Below are positions 1 to 18,330 of a stretch of 64,000 nt of DNA, piece by piece. Position 1 is the first letter of the stretch, and each line of letters starts with the position of its first letter. This DNA comes from Piscicola geometra (taxonomy: Eukaryota; Annelida; Clitellata; Hirudinida; Piscicolidae). Below the pieces are notes generated by a model that saw only the letters and a program-made list of their open reading frames with translations, was not told the origin of the DNA and made no database searches. The stretch lies in the NCBI GenBank assembly GCA_943735955.1, contig OX030966.1, forward strand, positions 7,130,306 through 7,194,305. The letters are read 5' to 3'. A program made the position numbers and the translations under genes.

Positions 1-1257
1 CTGCATACTAGTGTACGCAGAGGGCCCCATCTTCTTGAAACTGTCTTTCGAAAGTGGAAACTCAACGTTTTCAAGCTTGCTCACGGCTTCTTTGCCAACG
101 TACGAAAAAAGATTCTCGTCCCAGTCACACCTGCCATTTGCATCATCGTGTAGTAACAAATAATCAAAAGAAAATATTTAAAAAACACGTGATCAATGTT
201 TTTACTTTTCTCTCGGAGCAGCCGAAACTGACGTTGTCTTCCTTCCCCTGCCATCACTGCCGTCCTCTCGCACGCCTCCATCACTATCAGTACCAGCTGG
301 ATCATCATCATCACCATTTCTAGAGAAGTCTCCGTTGTGTTGGAAGGTCTTGAATAGGAGATGTCTGTGCTGCCCACTCAGGAAGTCGCCATTGTTGCTC
401 ATGAAAGACATCTCTGCAGGCAAGTCAGCTTTCTTCTGAAACAGTCTGTTGTTGTTTTCTGTGGCATTCTCGTTGTTTCGTTCGTGGAAGGCGTTGTGGT
501 TGTTGTTCTCATCACTCCACTCCTCCTGATCGTCGAAATGATCAGCTCCTCTGTTCTTCGATCTGAGCACATTCTCACGGCAATCATCGACAACTCTCCT
601 CATTTTCCCGATCATCTCTTCTTCTCCTCCATCTGCAACCTCTCCCATGCAGTCACCACTGACCCCTTCCATGCATTCAGCTGCCTCATCATCATCTTCT
701 GCAGCATCACCACCACACATGCCACCTCCCAAGGAGGGACCACACTGATTATGCAGCTGGTTCAGGAATTGAAGGCTGAATGCATCCTCGTTGAAGTGCT
801 CGTTGTCGCAACTTACATACTCTTCCTCTTCTTCATTCTCCTGTCTTCCTGACAACTTCCTGTTCCTCTTCCGTTGACTGTAGGCGATAATGCCTCCTCC
901 AACCACTCCATCTGCCCCTCTCATCTCTTGGAAACCTCTCCTCTTTGACGCACCCCCCTCTCCACTCCTCCACCTCTCGTCCACCAGAGTCGAAGTGTTC
1001 GAAACGAAGGAAGGGTTTCTCCTCGCCATCTCTCGTCCCTCTCTCTCACGCTCTTCATCGCCACCAAACCTGGACAGCAGTCTCTTGTCGTCACAGAAGC
1101 CGCCTGTTGTTTGCCTCAAAGGAGTCATGCAGTTGTTGCCATTCCAGTTTGATCGTCTCTCAGAGGCGAACAGCTCATCGGCCTTGTAGATGTTCTTCTC
1201 CTTGCGAGCAGTCTTGCGAGAGGCACCGTGACTGCTGTTTGCACCCATGTGACCCAT
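1..1257 (-). CDS. uncharacterised acidic, disordered protein, N-terminal part
   Basis: I do not recognise this gene. The first coding exon is 1257 down to 206 (350 codons plus 2 nt) and begins at the first ATG of the open frame (MGHMGANSSHG). A GTAAAA donor follows at 205, just before an in-frame stop. The second exon is 130 down to at least 1; it follows a GGCAG acceptor and continues in frame as KCDWDENLFSYVGKEAVSKL. The first exon is rich in Glu, Asp, Asn and Gly, with acidic runs (EEEEEY, EDDDEAAE, GDDDDPAG) and a basic start, so it is probably mostly disordered. The second exon looks more like a folded segment. The phase agreement and coding-like second exon are the main support. The gene continues beyond the left edge. 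Without the splice, the frame would end at 202 after APREK. Confidence 0.5.
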
Positions 1258-1779
1258 TTTGGAATGATCCACGTTAAATGTAAATGCAGAAGATAAAAAT
1301 AAGGATGAAGAGAGATTTGAGGAATGTATTGATTGTATTGAACTCCCTAGTTACCTCTATTTACTATGTAAACCATAGTCTAACTATTTTTTTGGGAATT
1401 TTTTTGTCACAAATTTATATTTCAAGAACTTTTTATGAAAATAAATGTTTAAAAGCAATCTTGGAGGCTGTCAAACAAGCATATATTTGGTTTGTAAATA
1501 GAATATTGTTGTTGTGTATTTATGATAAACATATCCATAGCATCATTATAATACGTGAGAATTTTGAAGCGCCTCCATCCAACGCATCAAATCAGTGAAA
1601 GTTATTTGGGGAAATTAAATAAATAAAACTGACATAATTTATTTATGAAATTTAGTTTTTAAAATCAACTTACATTTGAAAAAGCTTTAAAAAATGAAAT
1701 GCATGAAGTTATGAATAAAAGCATACATTCGATTAATGGTCAAATTTGGAAGGTATGATGGAGCTGAAGACAGACGCTG
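1258..1779. other. AT-rich intergenic, no gene seen
   Basis: AT-rich DNA between the start of the minus-strand gene at 1257 and the ribokinase stop codon at 1780. It should hold the 5' flank of the first and the 3' end of the second. Open frames here are short and unsupported. Confidence 0.5.
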
Positions 1780-4174
<2,395 letters not shown>

Positions 4175-4950
4175 TTTTTAGGATTTTAATAGTGAGAATT
4201 TAAAAGTTGCCTCGATTAAAAAAGACTGGACTTTAAAAGAGTTGTAAAGTTGAAAAGTTTTTAATGATCTTAATAATGCCGGGTACAAAAATAGACAACT
4301 AGACGATTTTTAATTCACAACTCCAAAGCACATAAAACAGTAAACGACAATTTTTCATATAACACAAAATCAGGTAATTCTTCAACATTAAATCTTAAAA
4401 TGACAATTCTAACACAAGAATCCTTATTCAGAAGCAAACATATTCCATTGAAGCATGTTCAAAAACGCATTTAAAACACCGTAAGACAAGCCTATTAGAA
4501 CATCACCACCTCCATAACCACCTACAACTAACACCGCTAACAGCCTAGCAACACTGCTCTCCAGAACAACAAAGTTGCCTGTAACGCCGACTTCACAACG
4601 CCACAAACAGCTTCAACAATGAACAGAAAGTCCACAAGAACAACGAGACAAATCTAAAGAGGGGCGATCAAGTTATTTTAAATTAAGGATTTAATTAATT
4701 TTATTAAATAATATTTTTGAACGCTACTAAATCTTTCATTCGTGTAACAAGTACCACAAAAAGACACTCACTTCGTCTAGGGACCAGTCGAAGTGGAGCT
4801 GGAAAGAGAAGAAGAATGAAGAACTAAGAGAGAGAGAGAGAGGCATGAGAGGAAAGTGTTGGTGAAAATCTTCTTTAAAGATTGAAAACTAAAAACTAAG
4901 AAATGAAAGAGAGATAAGTAGAAGAGAGAAGAGGGAAGGGAGAGGGGAGG
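4175..4950. other. AT-rich spacer between ribokinase and CELF
   Basis: Holds the 5' flank of ribokinase and the 3'UTR of the CELF gene, both on the minus strand. A short GA-rich stretch at about 4825-4870 precedes the CELF stop codon. No supported coding exon seen. Confidence 0.5.
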
Positions 4951-6055
4951 TCAGTAGGGCTTGGGGTTGGAGGTCTTGAGGGAGACCTTGAGTCTCTTGG
5001 AGCCCACCTGGAAGCCGTTCATCGACCGAATCGCCAACTCGGCAGCTGTGGCGCTGTCGTAACTCACGAAGCCTGTGTGCAAGTGGATGGGTGCGTTGGT
5101 GAAAGTTGTGGGTGGGTAGAAGAGGTGGGTGTGGACGAGTTAGATTTGTTGCGAGTTCAAATGACTCAGAGTGGACAGACTGACCGAAGCACTTGCTCTC
5201 GTTCTTCTTCTTGTCCATGAAGACGGTGGCCGAGAGGATGTTCCCATAGGTGCGGAACATCTGGTAGAGGTCTGCGTCCCTGTACTCGATCGGCAGGTGG
5301 TAGATGAAGAGGTTCGCCCCGTCTGGACCTTTGATGGTGGTGGTTGGGATGTTGGGTGAGTGGTGGTGGTTGGGTGAGTGGTGGTGGTTGGGTGAGTGGT
5401 TGGGATGTTGGGTGAGTGGTGGTGGTTGGGTGAGTGGTGGTTGAGTGAGTGGTGGTGGTTGGATGAGTGGTGGTGGTTGGGTGAGTGGTGGTTGGATGAG
5501 TGGTGGTGGTTGGGTGAGTGGTAGTGGTTGGGTGAGTGGTGGTGGTTGGGTGAGTGGTGGTGGTTGGGATGGTTGTGTGAGGGTGCAGAGATGGGTGTGT
5601 GAGGGTGAGGAGATGGGCAGGAAGGGATGACACAAGAGATTTTGGAGCAGCAAGAAGAGATTGGGAGGGGCACCTTTGGCTTGACTGCTGGGCTGGTAGT
5701 ATGTCTGGCTGGACTCCATTTGGTTGTAGGTGGCTGTGGTGTGGAGGTGAAGGCGTGTTTGGTGTAATGGTCGAAAGGGTGGTGAAGATGGTGGTCGTGG
5801 TGATGTGGGTGATGGTGGTGGTGTGGGTGGTCGTGGTGGTGTGTGTGATGGTGGTGGTATGGGTGATGGTGGTGGTGTGGGTGATAGTGGTGATGTGGGT
5901 GATGGTGTGGGTGATGGTGGTGGTGTAGGTGATGGTGTGGGTGATAGTAGTGGTGTGGGTGATGGTGTATAACTAATCAACAAAAACATTCAAAGCACAA
6001 TAAATATCAACACAATATCAGCAATACCATTTATCCTCAACATCACCACCACTCC

Positions 6056-6106
<51 letters not shown>

Positions 6107-7805
6107 GAATATTTAATTATCAAGTAACACAGAGACACCGAGACATAGAGTAATAACAATTGTAGACACCGAATGCGTTCTGCAGTCCGTAAGAGGCCAA
6201 CAACTCGTTGCCATACGTCTGCCCCAGCATCGTCATCATGGCGTTTGCTGAGGAGGAAGGAGGGGAGGTGGTGCATGGTGGAGTGGAGGATGAGATGGTG
6301 AATGGAGGGGTGGATAGGAAGGAGGAAAGGTGGTGCATGGTGGAGTGGAGGATGAGGTGGTGAATGGAGGAGTGGATAGGAAGGAGGGAAGGTGGTGCAT
6401 GGTGGAGTGGAGGATGAGATGGTGAATGGAGGGGTGGATAGGAAGGAGGAAAGGTGGTGCATGGTGGAGTGGAGGATGAGATGGTGAATGGAGGGGTGGA
6501 TAGGAAGGAGGGGAGGTGGTGCATGGTGGAGTGGAGGATGAGATGGTGAATGGAGGGGTGGATAGGAAGGAGGAAAGGTGGTGCATGGTGGAGTGGAGGA
6601 TGAGATGGTGAATGGAGGGGTGGATAGGAAGGAGGGAAGGTGGTGCATGGTGGAGTGGAGGATGAGATGGTGAATGGAGGGGTGGATAGGAAGGAGGGGA
6701 GGTGGTGCATGGTGGAGTGGAGGATGAGATGGTGAATGGAGGGGTGGATAGGAAGGAGGGGAGGTGGTGCATGGTGGAGTGGAGGATGAGATGGTGAATG
6801 GAGGGGTGGATAGGAAGGAGGGGAGGTGGTGCATGGTGGAGTGGAGGATGAGATGGTGAATGGAGGGGTGGATAGGAAGGAGGGGAGGTGGTGCATGGTG
6901 GAGTGGAGGATGTGGTGGTGAATGGAGGAGTGGATAGGAAGAGGAGTAAATGGAGAAGCTGTGGATTGAAGGGTGGATGGTGGATAGAAGAAGAGAAGGG
7001 CGCGCGTTAAATTTTATTGAAAACTGAATCGACTAACGCCGAAACACACGCCAGCGTGCATCTCACCACCACACCACTACCAGTACTAGAGCACCACCAG
7101 AGCACCACCTTGCGCCATGGAGCTGTTGAAGTTGGGCGACTGGTGCTGCGAGAAGGCGCTCAGAGCTGCAGTGCTCGCCTGTTGTCCATCCTGACTGAGT
7201 ACTCCTTGAGTGTTGTTGTACTGTTGTTGTTGTTGCTGTTGTTGTTGTTGAGCTGTGTTGTTGGTGCTGTACTGTTGCTGCTGTTGTTGTTGGGATGAAG
7301 CAGCTTGGTTGGTCATGCCATTGATGGCGTTTTGCAGACCTGTGTTGGTGGTTGTGGTAATGATGTCTCTTCAGAGGTCGGTCGAATGGATGAGCAGTGA
7401 TAAAAGATTATGACCAATTAAAAAAAATAACGCACTAATTCTTTAGCGAGATCAAACTGATGGAATTATGACATATTAAACGTGTGCATTATAAATTAAA
7501 TGGGATGATGATTAGTGGCAGATGACAAACCAACCTCCCCCCTGCAGGAATGGAGAAGCTGCCAATGCCGTCAACAAGAGCTGCTGCAGAGGAGCTGTTG
7601 GAGATCATCATCAGCATCAGCATCATCATCATCATCATCATAATTATCATATATCTCAATCATCATCATCATTTGCACCATTCTGTTGGTTGTTTTGGAA
7701 GTTGTTGAAAGATGCCATAGAGTTGAGATTTTGGTTGTTGTGAGGGCTCTGAAGGGGTGGTTCATGGAGAAATCGATACTACTACTACTACTACTACTAC
7801 TACTG

Positions 7806-7855
<50 letters not shown>

Positions 7856-7859
7856 TCTT

Positions 7860-7902
<43 letters not shown>

Positions 7903-9249
7903 CTACTACTTCTACTACTACTACCTACTACTACTACTACTTCTACTACTACTCCAAACCTGGTTGGGCATGAAGTTAGTGATAATCTTCTTCCTCTCCT
8001 TCTCCTTCTGGGTGTCTGCAAACTTCACTATGGTCGCCTCTGGATGGTTCTGTTGGGTGATGGTGATGGTGGTTGTGTGGTGTTGCAAGTGGATAAATGA
8101 TGGGGAGGATAATGATGCTGAAAAAGATGCAGATGATGATTTAATTGAAAGTTGCAGAAGTAGTCTGTAATGAGTTGGTCACTCTCAGCAACAACAATAT
8201 CAACAACATCATTTACAGCAACACCAACAACAACAACATCAACAACAAACACCTCGAAGACTTTGGTCATGTTGAGGTTTTTGATGGCATCCAGGGCAGA
8301 GTCCCTGTTCACAAAAGTCACAAAGGCGCATCCTGATGATGATGATGATGGTGTAGAATTCAACATTTTGATGAGTTTGTATGATGATGATGATGATTTG
8401 TGATGAGCACCTTTGCACAGCTTGGGTTCTCCAGGCTCTCTCATGATGAACATGTCTTCAATCTCGCCATAGCTGTGATTGGTGGGTGCATGGATGGTGA
8501 GACAGATGAATGACTGCATGCACTGAGTAAACGAACTAATAATGTGTACGAAGACAAACATACACACACAGAGAAGGAACAATATGTAGCGAAGGACCAA
8601 TACACAGAGAAAAAGCAATATTTAGAGAAAGACGCATACACAGAAAAGGCCTGGTGGATCTCCTCCTCAGTGACGTGTCTCGAGATCTTGCCCAGGAAGA
8701 GACGACGGTCTTCAATCGACGATTTGGGAGCACTGTCTGCAGGCGTCATCTGGATTGGATGTGCTACCTGGGGGTGGAGAAGGTGGTGGTGGTGGAATGG
8801 AAGTTGTAAATACGATCTTTGGTGGATAAAGTGGTGAAAAGATAATAAAAGAATGACCCCTGGCATGGTGACAAGGTTGTGCAGTGCCATTTGAGCCGTC
8901 AGAGCATCCTTCCGCGTGTAAAACGTCACAAAGGCACAGCCTGGGTTGCAGGAAGAGAAAAGTAAATTTAGTGCGAATATTCATGCTAAAATGGGTTACA
9001 ATCTAGCATGGAAATCTGAGTTGGATACCCCTGGGTAGCAGCCATTCAACTAAATTAAAACTTCAAAATTGCAAGTCACCCACCTCTGCTCTTCCCGGTG
9101 ACCTTGTCTCTGATGATTTTGGTGTCGTAGACCTGACCATACTCTGAGAGATACTGCTTCAGAGTGTCTTCTTCCAAACTTTTCGATATTTGCCCCATGA
9201 ACATTTTGATCGTATCCACGTCTGGCATTCTTTCACTTGATTCACTCAT
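4951..9249 (-). CDS. CELF: CELF/Bruno-type RNA-binding protein
   Basis: Regulates alternative splicing, translation and decay of mRNAs by binding GU-rich elements. Thirteen exons join in phase: 9249-9084, 8940-8858, 8767-8640, 8472-8411, 8332-8253, 8049-7960, 7748-7679, 7594-7535, 7339-7109, 6247-6170, 5733-5674, 5328-5185, 5072-4951; about 457 residues. RRM1 (about 14-95) has IKMFMGQI and [16 protein letters not shown]2 (about 105-190) has [23 protein letters not shown] and [12 protein letters not shown]. The divergent linker contains [19 protein letters not shown] and two Gln-rich runs. RRM3 (about 372-457) has [20 protein letters not shown] and [14 protein letters not shown] at the C-terminus, the classic CELF end. 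The start is ATG in [10 protein letters not shown]. Introns 10 and 11 contain long minisatellites. Which vertebrate CELF is closest cannot be decided from this reading. Confidence 0.95.
5335..5575. repeat. GTGGTGGTTGGGTGA minisatellite in CELF intron 11
   Basis: Imperfect tandem units of about 15 bp (GTGGTGGTTGGGTGA with variants). On the coding (minus) strand it is C/A-rich and ends just before the acceptor of the RRM3 exon at 5328. Confidence 0.85.
5760..6107. repeat. GGTGAT-type repeat and ATC microsatellite, CELF intron 10
   Basis: Degenerate GTGGTGATGTGG units to about 5965, then (ATC)n at about 6059-6107. These fill the intron between coding exons at 5733 and 6170. Confidence 0.75.
6251..6935. 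repeat. 62-bp minisatellite in CELF intron 9
   Basis: About eleven copies of a 62-bp unit (GGTGGTGCATGGTGGAGTGG then AGGATGAGATGGTGAATGGA and a GA-rich end) with single-base variants. On the coding strand it is C/T-rich and abuts the acceptor of the exon beginning at 6247. Long open frames through it are repeat artefacts. Confidence 0.95.
7780..7955. repeat. (TAC)n microsatellite in CELF intron 6
   Basis: Interrupted (ACT)n array with TTC interruptions, lying immediately beyond the donor after the exon at 8049-7960. Confidence 0.95.
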
Positions 9250-9568
9250 TTTGAAGAATTTAATCAATCGAATTCTGAGCTAAAAAATAAGAATTTTAAA
9301 GTGAATTTATACTAAACGGAAATTATGCAAAGATTCGAATAGATTTAAGACTTTTGTATGAAAAGTGAAATATTATGTATATTCTATTCACAATTATTTT
9401 ATTTTAATATCAAATTATTATATTTTTATTATTAATTTTGTTCTTTATTCATATTTATTTTAACGTTTAGTTATAACGCTTTTATCGTTTTAGCATCATT
9501 AGTCTTGCGACTGTCAAACTTACTTTAACGTATTACTATTCATTATTTTTTGTTCATACTATTGAATA
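9250..9568. promoter_or_regulatory. candidate shared promoter region, CELF / SRSF-like
   Basis: The start codons of CELF (minus, 9249) and of the SR-like factor (plus, 9569) face away from each other across 319 bp. Both 5'UTRs or first exons and promoters should lie here unless there are upstream non-coding exons. The sequence is AT-rich with no TATA box or CpG cluster I would trust. Confidence 0.4.
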
Positions 9569-11773
<2,205 letters not shown>

Positions 11774-12843
11774 TGCTGATGAACATTTAGATAAATGCGG
11801 TGCTGATGATGGGGATTAAAACGCTGTTAATAGTAATTAAATTTAAAATAAGTAATTCAGCACTTTTTTTTATACGTTTATTTTGATGCAGGATTTATTC
11901 ATAACGTCCACTGTCGTTTATTCATTTCACTGACTTCATCTCGTAGCGACACACACGCATGTATGTGTGCACCTTGCCACCAGTTGAAGAAAGCACAAAA
12001 ATATTAAAAGTTGCCACAAACGACAATAGAACAAAATCGTATAGGACGTAGTCATTTATAGGTAGGTTAGAAGGTCACTAAATGTGAGTTACTTGTCAGA
12101 AGAGCTTATTCGACTGAACACTCGAAGATTAATTCAGATGCTATTAGTAAATTGCCAGTAGTGACATTCAGAAAAATGACTGTAGTTGGGGAAGCAGAAG
12201 GAAGTCTAATAAACTCACTGTTGTAAATGTCTGATGTGCAAAAGATGTGCCAAGAAGATGCAAGCAAAAGAACTAGTGGAACTCTGTAACATGAGGCGGA
12301 TGAGTGGGAGTGGTTCGATGGAGAAGGAACAAACGAATGGAAGGTGAATTAATACGTTGTTGGCAATGCAGTGCAGGAAAAGACGTATCAAGCGTGCATG
12401 CACTCGCCAGTGAAGCATGCGAGTGAGTAATGGCGTGCAGTGGTTTATGTGCACATTCCTCCGAAATGACTGTCATTAAGGACTAACTATGATCACGCAA
12501 CAACATCAAAGAAGGAAGAAAATTGATGGGTCACTGAGTGATTGTGTCATTGGCTCCATGCTGTTATTTCAAAGTATTGTGGGCCATCTAATATAATTTA
12601 AATGTAATATAATATAAATTGATTTGTAATGTGTGGTATTGCCAATTTAAGAAGTAATGAGCAGATGCCTCTCACAGCAGTGAAGCATCAAAACTTCTCT
12701 GAAAGAACAGATATTACTAGTGTCAGCGAGACATTAAATGGAATGGTGATCAATAAAGGTGAATGTGTGAAGGAGGAGGGATGGGGGTGCACATTCAGGA
12801 AAATGAGTAGAACAAGAGGGATGTCGCCATGGTGATAGAGTGT
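11774..12843. other. 3' flank of SRSF-like gene, no gene seen
   Basis: AT-rich DNA between convergent genes (SRSF-like on plus, unknown gene on minus). Several AATAAA-like motifs occur. Open frames on both strands lack codon or family support. Confidence 0.5.
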
Positions 12844-13614
12844 TCATGACTCATTTATGACTGGCAGGGCCTCGTCGAGGGCGTTTGTTTCGATCTTCTC
12901 TCGACTGGAGTTGCGAGAACGACGCCCCATGCAGAAAACTGAAGGTGGAGGGTAGTAGAAGGAGTGGTGAGGGTGGTGGAGATGTGATGGCTGCAGGGTG
13001 TGTGCTGGTTGGTGAGAGGTTGAAGAACCTAGGATGGGAGATGAAGAATCAAAAGATCTGGAATGACGAGTAGGCCCGAAAGATGAAGGTTTTGGAAATT
13101 GTGAAGAAGCTTCTGCAGGCAACGTGGCTGAAGGTGGAGGAGTCGGAGGACGATTTTTTATCTTAGACTTATTCTTTTTTGAATCCAGTTCTGAACAAGT
13201 GAAAGATCTTGGCTTGTTGTTGTTGAGTGCAGAAGAGAAGGATTGGAGAGACAGGCGGGTTTTGAGGAGTGACTCCAAAACGTCTGCTTCCTCACTCTCG
13301 GGCGGCAAGGACTGGCACCGGAGGTTGAGCAGACTGCCTGAGGAGGGCTGTTGCGCGTCTCGAGAAAGACTTAGCCGTCTGGTGTCGCTGGAGTTGCAAC
13401 GCTGCAGATTTCCGACATTGCCACAACTGCGTCTTCTGGTATCGTTAAAAAGGGGCATGGCATGATGATAGTAGTGATGTCTCAAATGGCTCTGGGGTGA
13501 CAGGCGATGAATGCCCCTATCTCCGTAGTTGTTTGCCGTTATGATATTGATCGGCCGACGAGCCAGCAAGTTGTTGGAGATTATTCCAGTATTATCTGAA
13601 TTTTTAGAAGACAT
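12844..13614 (-). CDS. uncharacterised Ser/Arg/Pro-rich protein
   Basis: I do not recognise this gene. A single uninterrupted frame of 256 codons begins at ATG 13614 (MSSKNSDNTGIISNN). The protein is basic and rich in Ser, Arg, Pro, His and Asn, with motifs such as NDTRRRSCGNVGN, SSDTRRLSLSRD, RHSRSFDSSSPILG and a His-rich stretch HLHHPHHSFYY. The repeated R-R/L-x-S pattern could be basophilic kinase or 14-3-3 sites (inference). One moderately hydrophilic segment (ADVLESLLKTRLSLQSFSSAL) may be helical. Lack of repeats and even residue use over the full length argue for real coding. It lies 283 bp from RPL18A in divergent orientation. Further exons could exist on either side. Confidence 0.55.
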   Translation of the reverse strand: MSSKNSDNTGIISNNLLARRPINIITANNYGDRGIHRLSPQSHLRHHYYHHAMPLFNDTRRRSCGNVGNLQRCNSSDTRRLSLSRDAQQPSSGSLLNLRCQSLPPESEEADVLESLLKTRLSLQSFSSALNNNKPRSFTCSELDSKKNKSKIKNRPPTPPPSATLPAEASSQFPKPSSFGPTRHSRSFDSSSPILGSSTSHQPAHTLQPSHLHHPHHSFYYPPPSVFCMGRRSRNSSREKIETNALDEALPVINES

Positions 13615-13897
13615 CAAAATGTTTTCATGTGAAATTTGTTGATTAATTATTTAAGGATTTCATTGAAAGATAGGAATATGGATTGCAAATGCCCATTTAG
13701 AATCTAGCTTTTAAATGACTAAAGGCGCTAGCATATTTTAGATTTTAAAATGATTTAAATATTAAATAAATATTTTTCATTTATAATTTTGTGTTTCAGA
13801 CTTTTAAATACTATATTTCACTTTATTTAACAGATGAGCCCATTGTATATATTGTCGTTTTTTGGTAAACAATTTCTTTTTCCTTTTTGTTGTAAAG
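13615..13897. promoter_or_regulatory. intergenic promoter region with RPL18A TOP-like tract
   Basis: A 283-bp spacer separates the divergent minus gene (start 13614) and RPL18A (start 13898). Just before the RPL18A ATG, about 13874-13890, is a pyrimidine tract (TTTCTTTTTCCTTTTTG) of the kind seen at 5'TOP transcription starts of ribosomal protein genes. The 5'UTR would then be very short. Confidence 0.4.
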
Positions 13898-14971
13898 ATG
13901 AAGGCTAGAGGAAATGTGAGTTCTAAATTACTTTCATTTAATGCATCATGTTTCAAATTAACGATTTAAATTGATGAACTTTGTCTTTTCTTAATCTCGT
14001 TTGCTCTATTATTTGAAACTTTCTTTGCGTCACTTTCATGCTCTAATTTTGGCCGATAATACAATAATATAAGTTTATAATTCTTAAAAATCAATGAAAT
14101 TGTCAACTAGCTGAAAGAGTACAAAGTGTTGGGCAGGATGATGCCGACAGACAAGATGAGGACTCCACCCATCTACCAAATGAAGATCTTCGCTCCTGAC
14201 AAGGCGCAGGCCAAGTCGCGTTTCTGGTACTACTGCTCGTATCTGAGGAAGGTGAAGAAGACCCAGGGAGAGATCCTGCAATGCCAAACGGTGCGTGTGT
14301 GCAGCACTTGAACGCCTAATGCCTTTATACAGATTTCCTCAACCTTCTCATGATTGATTTCATTATATTCACAGATCCATGAGAAGAGACCACTGAAGAT
14401 CAAGAACTTTGGAGTGTGGCTGAGGTATGACTCGCGCAGTGGCACACACAACATGTACCGTGAGTACAGGGACCTCACTCCCGCTGGAGCCATCACCCAG
14501 TGCTGTAAGGAGCAGAAGTTCTTCTATTCATGATATTTAAGGATTTTCCAAACTACATGGAAAGCATACTATTGAGTATATTTTATTATTTAGTTTTCCT
14601 TACCGTTATTGTCGTGTCTCACAGACCGTGACATGGGATCTCGCCACAGAGCTAGGGCTTCCAACATCCAGATCATCCGCATTGAGAAGGTCCTTGCCTC
14701 CAAGGTAACCATGCCAACCTTTCTATTTTCCCAAACGTTTATTTCACAAGCCACCTGATCAGTATAATTCACACTTTCTCTATTGCATTAATGGGGTGAT
14801 TAATTTGATAATTGAGTGCAATTGCTTCAAATTGTGACTTCTTTGCAGGTGAAATCCAAGAACTTGCTGCAGTTCATCGACTCTAAGATCAAGTTCCCAC
14901 TGCCTCACCGCGTCAACAGGAAGCTGCACAGACCTCGCTTCACCACCACTCGTCCCCACACGCACTTCTAA
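13898..14971 (+). CDS. RPL18A: 60S ribosomal protein L18a (eL20)
   Basis: Component of the large cytosolic ribosomal subunit. Five exons join in phase: 13898-13915, 14111-14290, 14375-14504, 14625-14704, 14849-14971, giving 176 residues, the same length as the human protein. The sequence follows the family end to end: [101 protein letters not shown] and a C-terminal [10 protein letters not shown]. Exon 1 holds only six codons (MKARGN). All introns are short and AT-rich, without the minisatellites common elsewhere in the window. Confidence 0.98.
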
Positions 14972-15035
14972 GCTGTGTGTTTGTTAGGGTGTCTTGAGGG
15001 TGTGAAGGTTCTCTTTGCAACTACTTCATGTGTCA

Positions 15036-15041
15036 AATAAA
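15036..15041 (+). terminator. RPL18A polyadenylation signal
   Basis: AATAAA 65 bp after the RPL18A stop codon, in the sense TGTCAAATAAAAATGTG. Confidence 0.7.
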
Positions 15042-15142
15042 AATGTGAAGAGTTCGATTGCATGTCCTCTAAAAGCTTTCACATATTTATAAAAAAATGT
15101 TGAAATAGATTTTTTTGAGATTTTAGGTAAACTGAGGAATGA

Positions 15143-15348
15143 AAATTGACGGTTATAGGTGAACTGCACGCAAAATAAAGCACAGTGCATGTGTTAAATG
15201 CAGATTTGATTTTGCACATTTCTTGAAATGCGATTTTTCTGAAAACCTTAACTCTAAATTAACGTTTTTTCTGTAAAAAAGAAGAAATGTGCATTTAACA
15301 CATGCACTGTGCTTTCTTTTGCATGCAGTTAACCTACAATCAAAATTG
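15143..15348. mobile_element. MITE-like inverted repeat
   Basis: Two arms of about 65 bp, 15143-15207 and 15284-15348, are near-perfect reverse complements (core GCACAGTGCATGTGTTAAAT) around a 76-bp centre. A further partial relative of the right arm (GCAGTTCACCTACAG) lies near 15660-15680. Part of the long non-coding stretch 14972-15816 between RPL18A and the stress-protein gene. No transposase frame, so non-autonomous if mobile. Confidence 0.6.
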
Positions 15349-15816
15349 AAGAATAAATTACTATTTATTTGTATAGCGCCCTTCATAATTAACAAAAACG
15401 TCAGAATGTCAGTTTATACTTTTTTTCAGCAAAACGTCAATTTATACCTTTATTTTGTTAGATATCTTCAAAAGTAGTTTTTCGTATTAGAAAGAAAATC
15501 TTATTTATAAAGTGGCATTTTTTCTGAAAATAAAAATTTAATACCCTTTTCCTAACCCTAAATTTGAGTTTTTTTTACAAAAAAAAGTATTAACTGACAC
15601 TGCAAAATAAATCATCATTCTACAAATTTGCATTCTACACTTTTCTGCTTTCTTCTTTATGCAGTTCACCTACAGCCATAAATAAATATTGAAATAGATT
15701 TTTCTGAAGCATAATCTAATATTAAAAACAAAAATTAGAATTTAAAGAGTAGTTTCTTATTCAGTGTCTTCTGAGTTATTATTAGTGTGTCTTAGATTCC
15801 CTAGTTTTCAATTGTT
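15349..15816. other. AT-rich spacer with a LINE-tail-like remnant
   Basis: TTTGTATAGCGCCCTT at about 15366-15382 matches the 3' tail of the LINE near 20.5 kb. The remainder is AT-rich with a second partial copy of the MITE-like arm. No gene seen. Confidence 0.45.

Positions 15817-18330
<2,514 letters not shown>

Noticed and set aside
361..852. 163-codon plus-strand frame
   Set aside because: Antisense shadow of the acidic minus-strand exon; residue use is typical of an antisense read.
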